From positions 62,001 through 126,000 of the forward strand of contig JAJVHU010000007.1 in NCBI GenBank assembly GCA_022072505.1: a stretch of DNA of 64,000 nt. The letters are read 5' to 3'. The notes below the pieces were generated by a model, which did no database searches, had not been told where the DNA came from, and saw only the letters and a list, made by a program, of their open reading frames with translations. Positions within the stretch are counted from its first letter, which is position 1. Every line of letters begins with the position of its first letter. Source of the stretch: Phycisphaerae bacterium (lineage in GTDB: Bacteria > Planctomycetota > Phycisphaerae > UBA1845). The position numbers and the translations under genes were made by a program. Positions 52,969 through 60,990 of the stretch are shown in pieces.

Positions 52969-53208
52969 TCATCGAGCGTAGCGGCGGTACTCGGTGATTT
53001 TCATGATGGCAAGACGGCGATGCAGTTCCCGTTCGATCTCCACCTCGTCGGCAAGTGGAATCTCCGACCGAATCCCTGCGCGCAACTTCTCACACTCCAA
53101 GTCAAACAGGCGAGGCCCTGCCAACAGTTTCTCTTCTGCGGTCATCAACCGTGCGGCAATGACCTTGTCGCGGTAGTGCGCCTCAATGAGTTCTTTCGTC
53201 GGCTCCAC
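52969..53208 (-). CDS. Small conserved hypothetical protein
   Basis: 79 residues: starts MEPTKELIEAHYRDKVIAA, and has EEKLLAGPRLFDLECEKLRAG and EVEIERELHRRLAIMKI. Mainly helical, acidic and basic in balance. This short family with PTKELI...KLLAGPRLF seems recurrent in planctomycetes as I recall; function unknown. Between tsf and rho. Confidence 0.6.
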   Translation of the reverse strand: MEPTKELIEAHYRDKVIAARLMTAEEKLLAGPRLFDLECEKLRAGIRSEIPLADEVEIERELHRRLAIMKITEYRRYAR

Positions 53209-53322
53209 GTTTCGCGCCTTCGAGCCGGCGCCGGATCGCCCGTCACGGATTCTGTCCGAGCGTCCGCGCCGAAGCGGACGGCGACCGCGCGTCGGATTCC
53301 CGCGATTCCTTTGAATGCCGCG

Positions 53323-54153
53323 TCATCCGCCGACGCGCATGAGCACCAGGTCGGTGACGGCCGTGACGCCGGCCTCCTTGAGGACTTCGCGGACGGTCTT
53401 CTTCCCGTAAACGTCGGCCCGCGCGTGCTCCTGCTCCATCAAGACCTTTTCCTTCAGGTACGCGGCGACGCGGCCCTCGGCGATCTTCTCCACGATCTGC
53501 GGCGGCTTGCCCTCCGCCGTCGCGGTCTCCTTCGCCAGCGCCCGAACCTTCTCGACCTCGTCGGCGGGCACGGCGTCCTTCTCGATGGCGATCGGCTTGG
53601 CGAAGACCGCGTGCATGCACAGGTCCGACGCCACGGCGTCGCTGCTCGGCGCTGCATTCAGCGCGATCATGACCCCGCTCTTGCCGTCGTGGTGGATGTA
53701 GTGGGTCAGGCACTCGCCCTTGACGCGGCGCGCCTGGCGCAGGTTCATCGTCTCGCGCAGCTTCCCGAACGTCTCGACGAACATCTTGTCCAGCTCCGGG
53801 TCCGCGCGAAGCGCCGCGACGTCCGGCGACGCGGACGACGCCTGCGACGCTTTGCGGGCGAAGGCGTTGGCCAGCGCGATGAACAGCTCGTTCTTGGCGA
53901 CCGGGGCCGTCTCGCACTGAAGCTCGACGATGCCGCCGGACTTGCGGTCCGGGCTGATGAAAAAACCGATGCGCCCCTCGCCCGTGGCGCGGTCGGAGCG
54001 GTCCTCGAGCTTGCCCTTGTGCTTCTTGCGCAGCCACTCCTTGGCGGTCTCGAAGTCGCCGTTGTTCTCGCTGAGGGCCTGCTTGCACTCCATCATCGGA
54101 AGCCCCGTCGTCTCCCGCAGTTGCTTCACCAGTTCGGCGGTAATCGCAGCCAT
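53323..54153 (-). CDS. tsf: Translation elongation factor Ts
   Basis: Nucleotide-exchange factor for EF-Tu, 276 residues. The N-terminal UBA-like region MAAITAELVKQLRETTGLPM and MECKQALSENNGDFETAKEWLRKK is the standard EF-Ts start; GRIGFFISPDRKSGGIVELQCET follows and the core dimerisation-type domain after it. ATG 54153 was chosen by this N-terminus. Downstream of rpsB on the same strand as usual, but 316 bases apart with a strong hairpin between them. Confidence 0.95.
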   Translation of the reverse strand: MAAITAELVKQLRETTGLPMMECKQALSENNGDFETAKEWLRKKHKGKLEDRSDRATGEGRIGFFISPDRKSGGIVELQCETAPVAKNELFIALANAFARKASQASSASPDVAALRADPELDKMFVETFGKLRETMNLRQARRVKGECLTHYIHHDGKSGVMIALNAAPSSDAVASDLCMHAVFAKPIAIEKDAVPADEVEKVRALAKETATAEGKPPQIVEKIAEGRVAAYLKEKVLMEQEHARADVYGKKTVREVLKEAGVTAVTDLVLMRVGG

Positions 54154-54296
54154 GTCAGTAAGACTCTCCAGTTTGCCTCGCACGGCGCGAAGAACGCCCC
54201 GGCGGTGACGGTCCCTCGGACCGCGAACACGAATCAAACGCCCGCGACGGCGCAGCACGCCTCTCGAGCGCGACGTTCCTGATTTCCCAGACAAAG

Positions 54297-54325
54297 GTGG
54301 ACCTGTCCTTTCGCAACAGGTCCAC
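54297..54325 (-). terminator. Perfect hairpin between rpsB and tsf
   Basis: GTGGACCTGT and ACAGGTCCAC form a perfect 10-base stem with a nine-base loop. On the minus strand it is followed by a short pyrimidine-rich stretch without a real T tract. It could be an attenuator or a processing site between the two genes. Confidence 0.55.
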
Positions 54326-54352
54326 GCCGCAAACGCTTGCACCGTTCCAATT

Positions 54353-54375
54353 CACCCGAGCCGCGCCCGTCCGCC
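54353..54375. repeat. Partial copy of the CGAGCCGCGCCCGT element
   Basis: CACCCGAGCCGCGCCCGTCC in the rpsB-tsf spacer, a truncated member of the family at 6705, 33010 and 38459. The rest of the 54154-54469 spacer holds the hairpin at 54297 and nothing else recognised. Confidence 0.5.
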
Positions 54376-54469
54376 CTTGACGTCGCGCAACGATGTCAAG
54401 GGTCAGGAAGCGATCCGCATCCCCGCCAGGCGCTTCAACGACCTCCGACGAACGTTCTCGCCGCGCGGT

Positions 54470-55309
54470 TTATGACGCTCCGCCGACCGGTCCGCCGGCG
54501 CCGTCCGGTTCGGCGTCGCCGCCCGTCGGCTTGTCCGCCGGCGGCGCGGGGCGGTTCTCACTGAACCGACGTCGCGGCCTCGGTCCTTCCTGCTGCGCGG
54601 CGGGCGCCTCCTCCTTCATCGTCGCCCGGGCTTTCAGCCCCTCGGTCGCGGCGTCCGCCAGCATCTTGACGATCAGATCGATCGACCGCATCGAGTCGTC
54701 GTTGCCGGGGATCGGAATGTCCGCGTATCCCGGATTCGAGTCGGTGTCGATCAGGCAGATCGTCGGAATGCCCGCCTTGCGCGCCTCCTTCACCGCGTTG
54801 TGCTCACGGGCGACGTCGATGACGATCATCGCCCCCGGCATCTTCGTCATGTTGCGGATGCCGTCGAGGTTGCGCTTGATCTTGCGCAGCTCACGCGTCC
54901 GCGACGCGATCATCTTCTTGCTGTATTTCAGCAGCGTTCCGTCCGCCTCCTCGCGCTCCAGCTCCTCCAGCCGCGCCAGTCGCGAGCGGATCGTGCGGAA
55001 GTTGGTGAGCGTTCCGCCCAGCCAGCGCTCCGCGACAAACGGCATGCCGACCCGACGGGCATGATCCTCCAGCGAGGACCGCGCCTGACGCTTCGTGCCG
55101 ACGAACAACACATCCTGCCCCTTGGCCACCACCTGCCCGACGAGCTTCTTCGCCCGCAGGAGCCCCTTGACGGTTTCGCGAATGTCGATGATGTGAATCG
55201 TGTTTCGCTTCCCGAAGATGTAGGGTTTCATCTTCGGATCCCAGCGGCTTGCGCGGTGGCCGTAATGAATACCGGATTCAACCAGTTGACGGACCAACTC
55301 CGATGCCAA
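54470..55309 (-). CDS. rpsB: 30S ribosomal protein S2
   Basis: 279 residues. ELVRQLVESGIHYGHRASRW and DPKMKPYIFGKRNTIHIIDI then WLGGTLTNFRTIRSRL and AIKEARKAGIPTICLIDTDSNP-like sequence identify S2 beyond doubt. The start is TTG at 55309, preceded by GGAGGTGA, giving MASELVRQL. The C-terminal 45 residues are an added Pro/Arg/Gly-rich tail. A promoter and a strong leader hairpin lie upstream. Confidence 0.95.
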   Translation of the reverse strand: MASELVRQLVESGIHYGHRASRWDPKMKPYIFGKRNTIHIIDIRETVKGLLRAKKLVGQVVAKGQDVLFVGTKRQARSSLEDHARRVGMPFVAERWLGGTLTNFRTIRSRLARLEELEREEADGTLLKYSKKMIASRTRELRKIKRNLDGIRNMTKMPGAMIVIDVAREHNAVKEARKAGIPTICLIDTDSNPGYADIPIPGNDDSMRSIDLIVKMLADAATEGLKARATMKEEAPAAQQEGPRPRRRFSENRPAPPADKPTGGDAEPDGAGGPVGGAS

Positions 55310-55331
55310 GAATCACCTCCGACTGAACTTT

Positions 55332-55354
55332 ACGGCGCCCCCCGTGGGCGCCGT
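55332..55354 (-). promoter_or_regulatory. rpsB leader hairpin
   Basis: ACGGCGCCC pairs with GGGCGCCGT over a five-base loop, between the promoter at 55369 and the ribosome site. It may mediate ribosomal-protein autoregulation; inference. Confidence 0.5.
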
Positions 55355-55368
55355 TTCCAGAACCTTGC

Positions 55369-55396
55369 AGTGTACACCGGTTTGCGGATCATTCAA
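55369..55396 (-). promoter_or_regulatory. Candidate rpsB promoter
   Basis: On the minus strand TTGAAT (55391-55396) and TACACT (55369-55374) separated by 16 bases, about 60 bases upstream of the rpsB start. Confidence 0.55.
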
Positions 55397-55517
55397 CGCG
55401 CCGCCTCGGTTTCGTCGGGCAGGGGCTGCGGACCCCCGTGCCACGAGCGGCGACCCGCCGAGACGGCGGCGCTCGGAACGCTGTCCGGATCGGGCAATCC
55501 CGTAATGTGCATTAAGT

Positions 55518-56738
55518 GTGGCCTTAATTAGTACAACGCGTGGCGGCGGCAATTCGGATCAGGGCGAGCCGCGACGGCACTTTTTCCTCAGCGCCGCCGA
55601 ACCGAGTGCGGACCGGTATGCCGCCGCCGTGATCCGGGCGCTGTCCCGGCGGTCGCCGGGAGCTGGATTCACCGGGGTGGCCGGTCCGGCGATGCAGGCG
55701 GAAGGGTGTCGGGCGCTGGCGAATCTTGCTGACCAGGCCGCGATGCTCACCGGGGTTGTCGGACTTCTGCGGAGGGGATACCGGATTCTCAAGGACGTTG
55801 ACCGGTGTTTCGCGGTCGATCGCCCGGACGCCGTGATCCTGGTGGACTCGCCGACGCTTCACCTTCCGATGGCGCGCATCGCCCGCCGCCACAACATTCC
55901 GGTGATTTACTACGTCGCCCCGCAGTTGTGGGCCTGGGGTTCCTGGCGCATCGGGCGGGTGCGACGGCGCGTCAACCGGCTTGCGGTGATCCTTCCTTTT
56001 GAGGAAGCGTATTTCCGCGCACGCGGCGTGAACGCTGAGTACGTCGGGCATCCGCTGTTCGAGGCGCTTCGGGAACGCGTGCCGGACCCGGAGGAGGTCG
56101 CCGGGCTGCGTCGCCTGGGTAGTCCGGTCATCGGACTGATGCCGGGTTCGCGGGCGCACGTGGTTTCGGAGGTTCTCCCCGGACAGATCGAGGTCGTGGA
56201 GCGACTGATGTCCGGCGGTTTTTCGGGAATTTCGGCGTTGGTTTCGGTTGCGACGCCCTCGACGGCGCCGATCGTCGAGCGTCTGGTCGCGGGGTCACGG
56301 ATCGCGGGGCGGATGCATATCCGCCGCGGAGATTCCGACGCCCTGATCACCGCTTCGGACCTCGTCCTGACCGCCTCCGGGACGAGCACGCTGCACATCG
56401 CGCACTACCGCAAGCCGATGATCGTCATGTATCAGGCCTCACGGTTGTTTTATCATGCCGTCGGGCGGTGGCTGGTGCGGACGCCGCGTCTGTCGCTTCC
56501 GAACATCATTGCCGGTCGGGACATGGTTCCGGAGTTCATGCCTTATTACGGCTCCACGGCGCCGATTGCCGAAGCGGCTTCCCGGATTCTTTCCGACGCC
56601 TCGACGCGCGGGCGGATGATTGCTGACCTCGACGCCCTTGCCGCCGGTTTGGACAGCGATGGGGTGGCGGGGCGGGTGGCGGGCATGGCGCTGGAGGAGC
56701 TAAGAAAGGCTGAACCAAGAACCGTGCGGGGCAGATGA
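55518..56738 (+). CDS. lpxB: Lipid A disaccharide synthase
   Basis: GT19 glycosyltransferase joining UDP-diacylglucosamine and lipid X, 406 residues. FFLSAAEPSADRYAAAVIRAL and VVGLLRRGYRILKDVD and DAVILVDSPTLHLPMA and YYVAPQLWAWGSWR and GLMPGSRAHVV and LVLTASGTSTLHIAHYRKPM follow the family from end to end. GTG 55518 is the likely start, though its ribosome site is weak. Together with the LpxH-like gene it indicates an LPS-type outer membrane. Divergent from rpsB. Confidence 0.95.
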   Translation: MALISTTRGGGNSDQGEPRRHFFLSAAEPSADRYAAAVIRALSRRSPGAGFTGVAGPAMQAEGCRALANLADQAAMLTGVVGLLRRGYRILKDVDRCFAVDRPDAVILVDSPTLHLPMARIARRHNIPVIYYVAPQLWAWGSWRIGRVRRRVNRLAVILPFEEAYFRARGVNAEYVGHPLFEALRERVPDPEEVAGLRRLGSPVIGLMPGSRAHVVSEVLPGQIEVVERLMSGGFSGISALVSVATPSTAPIVERLVAGSRIAGRMHIRRGDSDALITASDLVLTASGTSTLHIAHYRKPMIVMYQASRLFYHAVGRWLVRTPRLSLPNIIAGRDMVPEFMPYYGSTAPIAEAASRILSDASTRGRMIADLDALAAGLDSDGVAGRVAGMALEELRKAEPRTVRGR

Positions 56739-56832
56739 GCCCTGGCGGAGGCCGATCCGGTCGGGAGCGAATTTCGTGTAATTCAATTATTTGCAAAGGA
56801 TTAAGTGTTTTTTTCACAAGCCCGCGGAGGGC

Positions 56833-56861
56833 TTGACATCGGGGTGAGGGGGGGATAGCCT
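56833..56861 (+). promoter_or_regulatory. Candidate promoter of the tandem outer-membrane protein genes
   Basis: TTGACA at 56833-56838 and TAGCCT at 56856-56861 with a 17-base spacer, 120 bases upstream of ATG 56982. Confidence 0.6.
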
Positions 56862-56895
56862 GCTGCGGTTGCGGGAATCACTGTACCCTGCGGAC

Positions 56896-56927
56896 GAGCA
56901 TCACACTGGCGCGGTTTCGTGGTGCTC
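56896..56927 (+). promoter_or_regulatory. 5' leader hairpin
   Basis: GAGCATCAC pairs with GTGGTGCTC (one G-U pair) with a 14-base loop, in the leader of the outer-membrane protein gene. A second small stem (ACCCGACACATCGGGT) follows near 56946. It could stabilise the message. Confidence 0.5.
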
Positions 56928-56981
56928 GGAAGCGGAGAAGCAAACCCGACACATCGGGTCTCATTTTAAGGAGAAATGATT

Positions 56982-57908
56982 ATGCGCGGATGCGGAAACA
57001 TCCTTGCGTTGGCGGTGCCGGTCTTTTGCGCCGCCGCGCTGACGGTGTCTGCCGGGTCGAACGGGAGCGAGAAGACGTTCGTGGCGCCGACCTTGTCGCT
57101 TGCGGCGATGCAGGACGAGGGGACGGTCGTCGCGGAATCGACGACGGTCACGACGTACACCAGCGGCGGGATGCGGGGCATCACCGGTCCGATCCAGTTG
57201 CGCGTCGCCGATGCGATGGCGCCGGGGACCGTGGATCTGAAGAACGTGTTCGGCTGGCGGACGCTGCGCGGCAACGGGGACGACGACTTCTCGTACGCGG
57301 CGCAGATCGAGTGGGGAATGGTGGAGAATCACACGCTGCTGATCCACCTGGATGACCTTCATCTGGGCGACGGCCGGATCGACGGCAACGGCGACGTGAC
57401 GATCGGATGGCACTGGAAGCTCTGGAACGAGGACGGCGGCGTTCCGGCGACGGCGATCCGCAACTTCGTTCGGATTCCGACCGGCGACGGCTCGGAAGGC
57501 GTGGACTACGAACTGCGCGGGCTGATGACCTGGACCGTGTCGGACAACGCGCGGTTCTCGGTCAATCCGTGGCTGCGGTCGGTCAACGGCGAGAACGACG
57601 CCGTTTACGCGATTGATGACGACGGCGAGCGTCGTATCGTCGAGGATCCGCGTCACTTCCGGTGGGGCATCACGGCCGGCATGGACTACGACCTGTCGGA
57701 CGACTTCAAGCTGGTCTGGGACTACGTCTACAGCAGCAGCGTCCACGAGTACCACCGCGACAATCACTCGGTCGAGCTCGGCTTCGACTGGCACTTCGCG
57801 GAGAATCAGTCGTTCAACTTCGTCACCGACGTGAGCGTCGACGGCGACAGCAACGACAACGCCAGCCTGGGCGCGAAGTTCAGCTACGTGGTTTCGTTCG
57901 GCGGCTAA
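56982..57908 (+). CDS. Outer-membrane-type beta-barrel protein, paralogue 1
   Basis: 308 residues, signal peptide ILALAVPVFCAAALTVSAG. The mature part is beta-rich with alternating polar/hydrophobic strands: VDLKNVFGWRTLRGNG, DVTIGWHWKLWNEDGG, FVRIPTGDGSEGVDYEL, FRWGITAGMDYDLSDDFKLVWDYVY, HSVELGFDWHFAENQSFNF, ending SYVVSFGG. This looks like an outer-membrane barrel/porin-like transporter domain. ATG 56982 is chosen over ATG 56976 because AAGGAG is 8 bases before it. It is about 60 percent identical to the next gene. Ends in a strong terminator. Confidence 0.75.
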   Translation: MRGCGNILALAVPVFCAAALTVSAGSNGSEKTFVAPTLSLAAMQDEGTVVAESTTVTTYTSGGMRGITGPIQLRVADAMAPGTVDLKNVFGWRTLRGNGDDDFSYAAQIEWGMVENHTLLIHLDDLHLGDGRIDGNGDVTIGWHWKLWNEDGGVPATAIRNFVRIPTGDGSEGVDYELRGLMTWTVSDNARFSVNPWLRSVNGENDAVYAIDDDGERRIVEDPRHFRWGITAGMDYDLSDDFKLVWDYVYSSSVHEYHRDNHSVELGFDWHFAENQSFNFVTDVSVDGDSNDNASLGAKFSYVVSFGG

Positions 57909-57953
57909 GACCGCCTGGCGAGAGGCGCCAAGCACCAAGTGTGTGTTAAGACA

Positions 57954-57988
57954 CCGATCCGCGCCAGGCGCGCGGATCGGTTTTTTTT
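57954..57988 (+). terminator. Intrinsic terminator between the paralogous genes
   Basis: CCGATCCGCGC pairs perfectly with GCGCGGATCGG over a short loop and is followed by eight T residues, a textbook Rho-independent terminator 46 bases after the stop. Confidence 0.95.
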
Positions 57989-58048
57989 GATGATCATCGT
58001 CGCCCGGGCCGGAGCGAAACGGTCATCGCATTGGACAGGAGCATTACG

Positions 58049-58960
58049 ATGCGTATTGCGGGGCTATGTCTGAGTTGTTTGCTTCCGGGGGCATTCGTCG
58101 TCGGGGCGTCGCCCGCGGCGAAGGGCGAGGAGGGGGCGGATCGAGTCACGCCGGGTGTCCAACTTGTTCGTCATCAAGAGGGCGAGGCGGTTGCGGCTGA
58201 CGCGACGCTGGTGACAACCGTGGCGACGGGGGAGAGGCACGACATCACCGGGCCGATCAGCCTGCGGGTTGCGGATGCGTTGCCGGCGGGAGAATGGGAG
58301 GTCAAGAACGTCTTCGGCTGGGAGACGCTCCGCGGCGGCGGCAGCGACGAGTGGGAATACGAATTCGAGCTTGAATACGGACTGATTGAGAACCACCAGC
58401 TTTTGTTCAGCCTGCCGCTGGAGCTTGGCGAGGGGCGCGTCACAGGCAACTGGGACATCACGCTGGGGTGGCACTGGAGGCTGTGGAACGAAGACGGCGC
58501 GATCCCGGCGACGGCGATCCGGCAGTTTGTCCGCATCCCGACGGGGCATGACTCGGAAGGAGTCGATTACGAGGTCCGCCCGATCCTGACCTGGACGCTG
58601 TCGGACAGCGCCCGGTACACGCTCAGCGGCTACGCCCGCTCCGTCAACGGCGACAATTTCGATGAACCCGGGGAAGAGGGCGACGAGGACGGGGAAGACG
58701 CTCGTCACTTCCGCTGGGGGATCATCACCGGGTTCGATTACGATCTGTCCGAGGACTTCAAGCTGATCTGGGACTACGTGTACGGAAGCAGCGTTCATTC
58801 CGGTCACCGCGACAATCACTCCCTGGAGGTCGGGTTTGACTGGCACTTCGCGCCGAACCAGTCGTTTAACTTCATGACGGAAGTCAGCCTCGACGCGGAC
58901 AACAACGACAACGCGAATCTCGGGGCTGAAGTCAGCTACGTGATCTCGTTCGGCGGTTGA
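58049..58960 (+). CDS. Outer-membrane-type beta-barrel protein, paralogue 2
   Basis: 303 residues with signal peptide LCLSCLLPGAFVVGASPAAKG. It parallels the preceding gene along its length: WEVKNVFGWETLRGGG, WDITLGWHWRLWNEDGA, FVRIPTGHDSEGVDYEV, FRWGIITGFDYDLSEDFKLIWDYVYG, SLEVGFDWHFAPNQSFNF, and the same terminal SYVISFGG. ATG 58049 follows an ACAGGAG site. A loop near residue 210 is longer and very acidic (DEPGEEGDEDGEDARH). Tandem duplication; it has its own terminator. Confidence 0.75.
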   Translation: MRIAGLCLSCLLPGAFVVGASPAAKGEEGADRVTPGVQLVRHQEGEAVAADATLVTTVATGERHDITGPISLRVADALPAGEWEVKNVFGWETLRGGGSDEWEYEFELEYGLIENHQLLFSLPLELGEGRVTGNWDITLGWHWRLWNEDGAIPATAIRQFVRIPTGHDSEGVDYEVRPILTWTLSDSARYTLSGYARSVNGDNFDEPGEEGDEDGEDARHFRWGIITGFDYDLSEDFKLIWDYVYGSSVHSGHRDNHSLEVGFDWHFAPNQSFNFMTEVSLDADNNDNANLGAEVSYVISFGG

Positions 58961-59753
58961 ATCCGTTGAAAATCCGCGCGGATCCCCCGCGCGGAGCACA
59001 AAGATGACCGATGAACCCCTCGCCGTCCGACCGGCTGCGAGGGGTTTCCTGTTCCGGATCTTTTGAGCCTCCAACCGGCTGCGGTGCTCGGTGTTCCGAA
59101 TCTTCTGTCGTTGTGACGCGACGCGCGATGATGCCTGGGACGGACGGCGATCCGCGGTGCAACGGTTTCCCTGGCTCCCGAACTTCTGTCGTCCCTCCGG
59201 GACTTTCGGATCCTCCGCGACGGCTTCCCGGCACTGGCGTGCCGGGCTGTTGTCTGACGCCCCGCCCGGGCTACGACACTCGAATGACACTTGAATGACA
59301 CTCGGATGATTCCCGGATGACGATCGAGGGCACGTCACAACCTCTCGGACGATCCTCCGGGGGCGACGGCTCTCGGATGATCCTCCGGGGTTGCGTCCCT
59401 CGGATGATCCTCCGGGACACGTGAGGGTCGGTTGTCCCGGCGAGGCGGAGTGCCTCGCAGCGAGGTTTCCGCAGGATCGTAAGCTCATGCAAACTCAACG
59501 CCCGGTAACCGGAGTCCGGCGGAGACTCAGGCCGGGATCTTTGCAACGCCTTCAGGGACGTGTTGTCAGGGTCCGCTCCCTTCCCTCCTCGTCGCGCCGG
59601 GGCTGTGCGCCGGTTCGCACCCTGTCTGCAACCGCGCTGTGACATTGAATCTACAAATGTCGAAGATGGCCGCGCACCGCAGAACTTTCGAGATGATCCG
59701 AGAATTCGCAGCACCGCTGCGCCGGTTGCGGCATCGGTGAACCCGTGACGGTC
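58961..59753. repeat. Intergenic region with terminator and repeats
   Basis: After the terminator at 59014 lie the 105-base dispersed element (59065-59167, copy at 22721) and a run of about six units with the core CTCGGATGATCCTCCGGG at 59276-59430. No gene on either strand. Confidence 0.7.
59014..59053 (+). terminator. Intrinsic terminator of paralogue 2
   Basis: AACCCCTCGC pairs with GCGAGGGGTT over a 13-base loop, followed by TTCCTGTT. The T run is imperfect but the stem is strong. Confidence 0.75.
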
Positions 59754-60356
59754 ATGCGACATCAACCCGAGGACAGCCGAGGTTCCAGCGTGACGCCGGG
59801 AAATCAGGATGCCGCGCCGGACTTTCGGGAGCTTTCGGACCGCGTGTACCGGCTGTGCCTCGCAATGCTGCGCGACGCGACGCCGGCGCGCGACGCGGCG
59901 CAGGAGGCGCTGGTCCGCGGGTGGGCGCGACGGGCATCGCGGCGCGAGGGAGTGTCGTGGTGGACGTGGTTCGGGGGGTTCGCGGTTCGTGTGTGCCGGG
60001 AGTTCCGGCGGGGACGTGCGCGCGAGGCGGAGCGTGCCGCCGGAACCGAGACGCTTGAAGCTGTCGAAGCCGAGCGCGAGGCGACGGAGCCCGCGCCGGC
60101 GGCGCTCCCGATGACACGGATCGTGCGCGACGCGGTGATGCGCCTGCCGGACCGGCAGCGAGAGGTGACGGTGCTGCGGTATTTCGTCGGCGCCTCGACC
60201 GCGGAGGCGGCGGAGCTGCTCGGATGTCCGGAAGGCACGATCAAGAGCAACCTTCATAAGGCGCTGGCGTCGCTTCATGCGGCGCTGACGGAATGCGGGA
60301 TCGAGGATGAACTGTCAGGAGTGTCAGCGAGCTTTGATCGCGGCGGCGGCGGGTGA
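59754..60356 (+). CDS. ECF RNA polymerase sigma factor
   Basis: 200 residues from ATG 59754 (GTG 59745 possible). Region 2 contains RVYRLCLAMLRDATPARDAAQEALVRGW; region 4 has VLRYFVGASTAEAAELLGCPEGTIKSNLHKALASL. It is of the general SigE/RpoE-like type, unlike the kinase-associated factor at 20253. Its last 50 bases overlap the anti-sigma gene, so the two are translated together. Confidence 0.9.
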   Translation: MRHQPEDSRGSSVTPGNQDAAPDFRELSDRVYRLCLAMLRDATPARDAAQEALVRGWARRASRREGVSWWTWFGGFAVRVCREFRRGRAREAERAAGTETLEAVEAEREATEPAPAALPMTRIVRDAVMRLPDRQREVTVLRYFVGASTAEAAELLGCPEGTIKSNLHKALASLHAALTECGIEDELSGVSASFDRGGGG

Positions 60357-60990
60357 TCCGCTTTCGCCGGCCGCGGAGACGCATGTCACGGCGTGCGCGG
60401 CGTGCCTCGTTTTCTCCCGGCGGCAGCGGACGATTCTGACGGCGTTCGAGTCGATGCGGGCGGAGATCGCGACGGCGCGAGCGCCGTTCGTGTTCGTTCC
60501 ACCGCGAAGCGAAGCCGTGATGCCGAGACGGCTGAGCCTGCTCCCGAGGGTTGCGTCCTTCCTTGCGGCTGCGGCGGTGCTGGCGCTGCTGGTTGTGCGT
60601 TATGACGTGGTCGGCCCCCCCCCTTTGTCCGGACCGTCGCGCGTCGCCGGTTTCGGCGGGGATCCGCCGTCCGGGGGTTCGGAAGGGGTGATTGCGAAAG
60701 TTCCGTCGCTAGCGACCCCGCCGGCGTACTTCGAGGCGTTTGCGTGGGCGGACGAGGACGCATCCGTGTTCGGGGGCGATGCGTTCACCGCGGATTCTGT
60801 GATGCTGGTCGGGATCGCCTCGCCCTCGCTTTCGCCGACGCTTCATCTTGATGAACGATTGCTTGAGGAAGACCTGATCTGGGACGAAGACGTTCCCGAT
60901 GTTTCGGAGGACATGAGTGATGATGAGTTTGAGTTTATCCTTGATGACGTTGATTTCAGCGACGTGGGCGTTGTCGCCGGCCGCGGCTGA
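60307..60990 (+). CDS. Zinc-finger anti-sigma factor
   Basis: 227 residues. The N-terminal ZAS-type motif has C3, C6, H26, C30 and C33 (ETHVTACAACL). One membrane segment lies at about 77-97 (FLAAAAVLALLVVRYDVV). The outer part is Gly/Pro-rich and ends in a strongly acidic tail (EEDLIWDEDVPDVSED then DDEFEFILDDVDFSD). It would hold the upstream ECF factor at the membrane and release it on an envelope signal. Its gene overlaps both neighbours. Confidence 0.85.
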   Translation: MNCQECQRALIAAAAGDPLSPAAETHVTACAACLVFSRRQRTILTAFESMRAEIATARAPFVFVPPRSEAVMPRRLSLLPRVASFLAAAAVLALLVVRYDVVGPPPLSGPSRVAGFGGDPPSGGSEGVIAKVPSLATPPAYFEAFAWADEDASVFGGDAFTADSVMLVGIASPSLSPTLHLDERLLEEDLIWDEDVPDVSEDMSDDEFEFILDDVDFSDVGVVAGRG

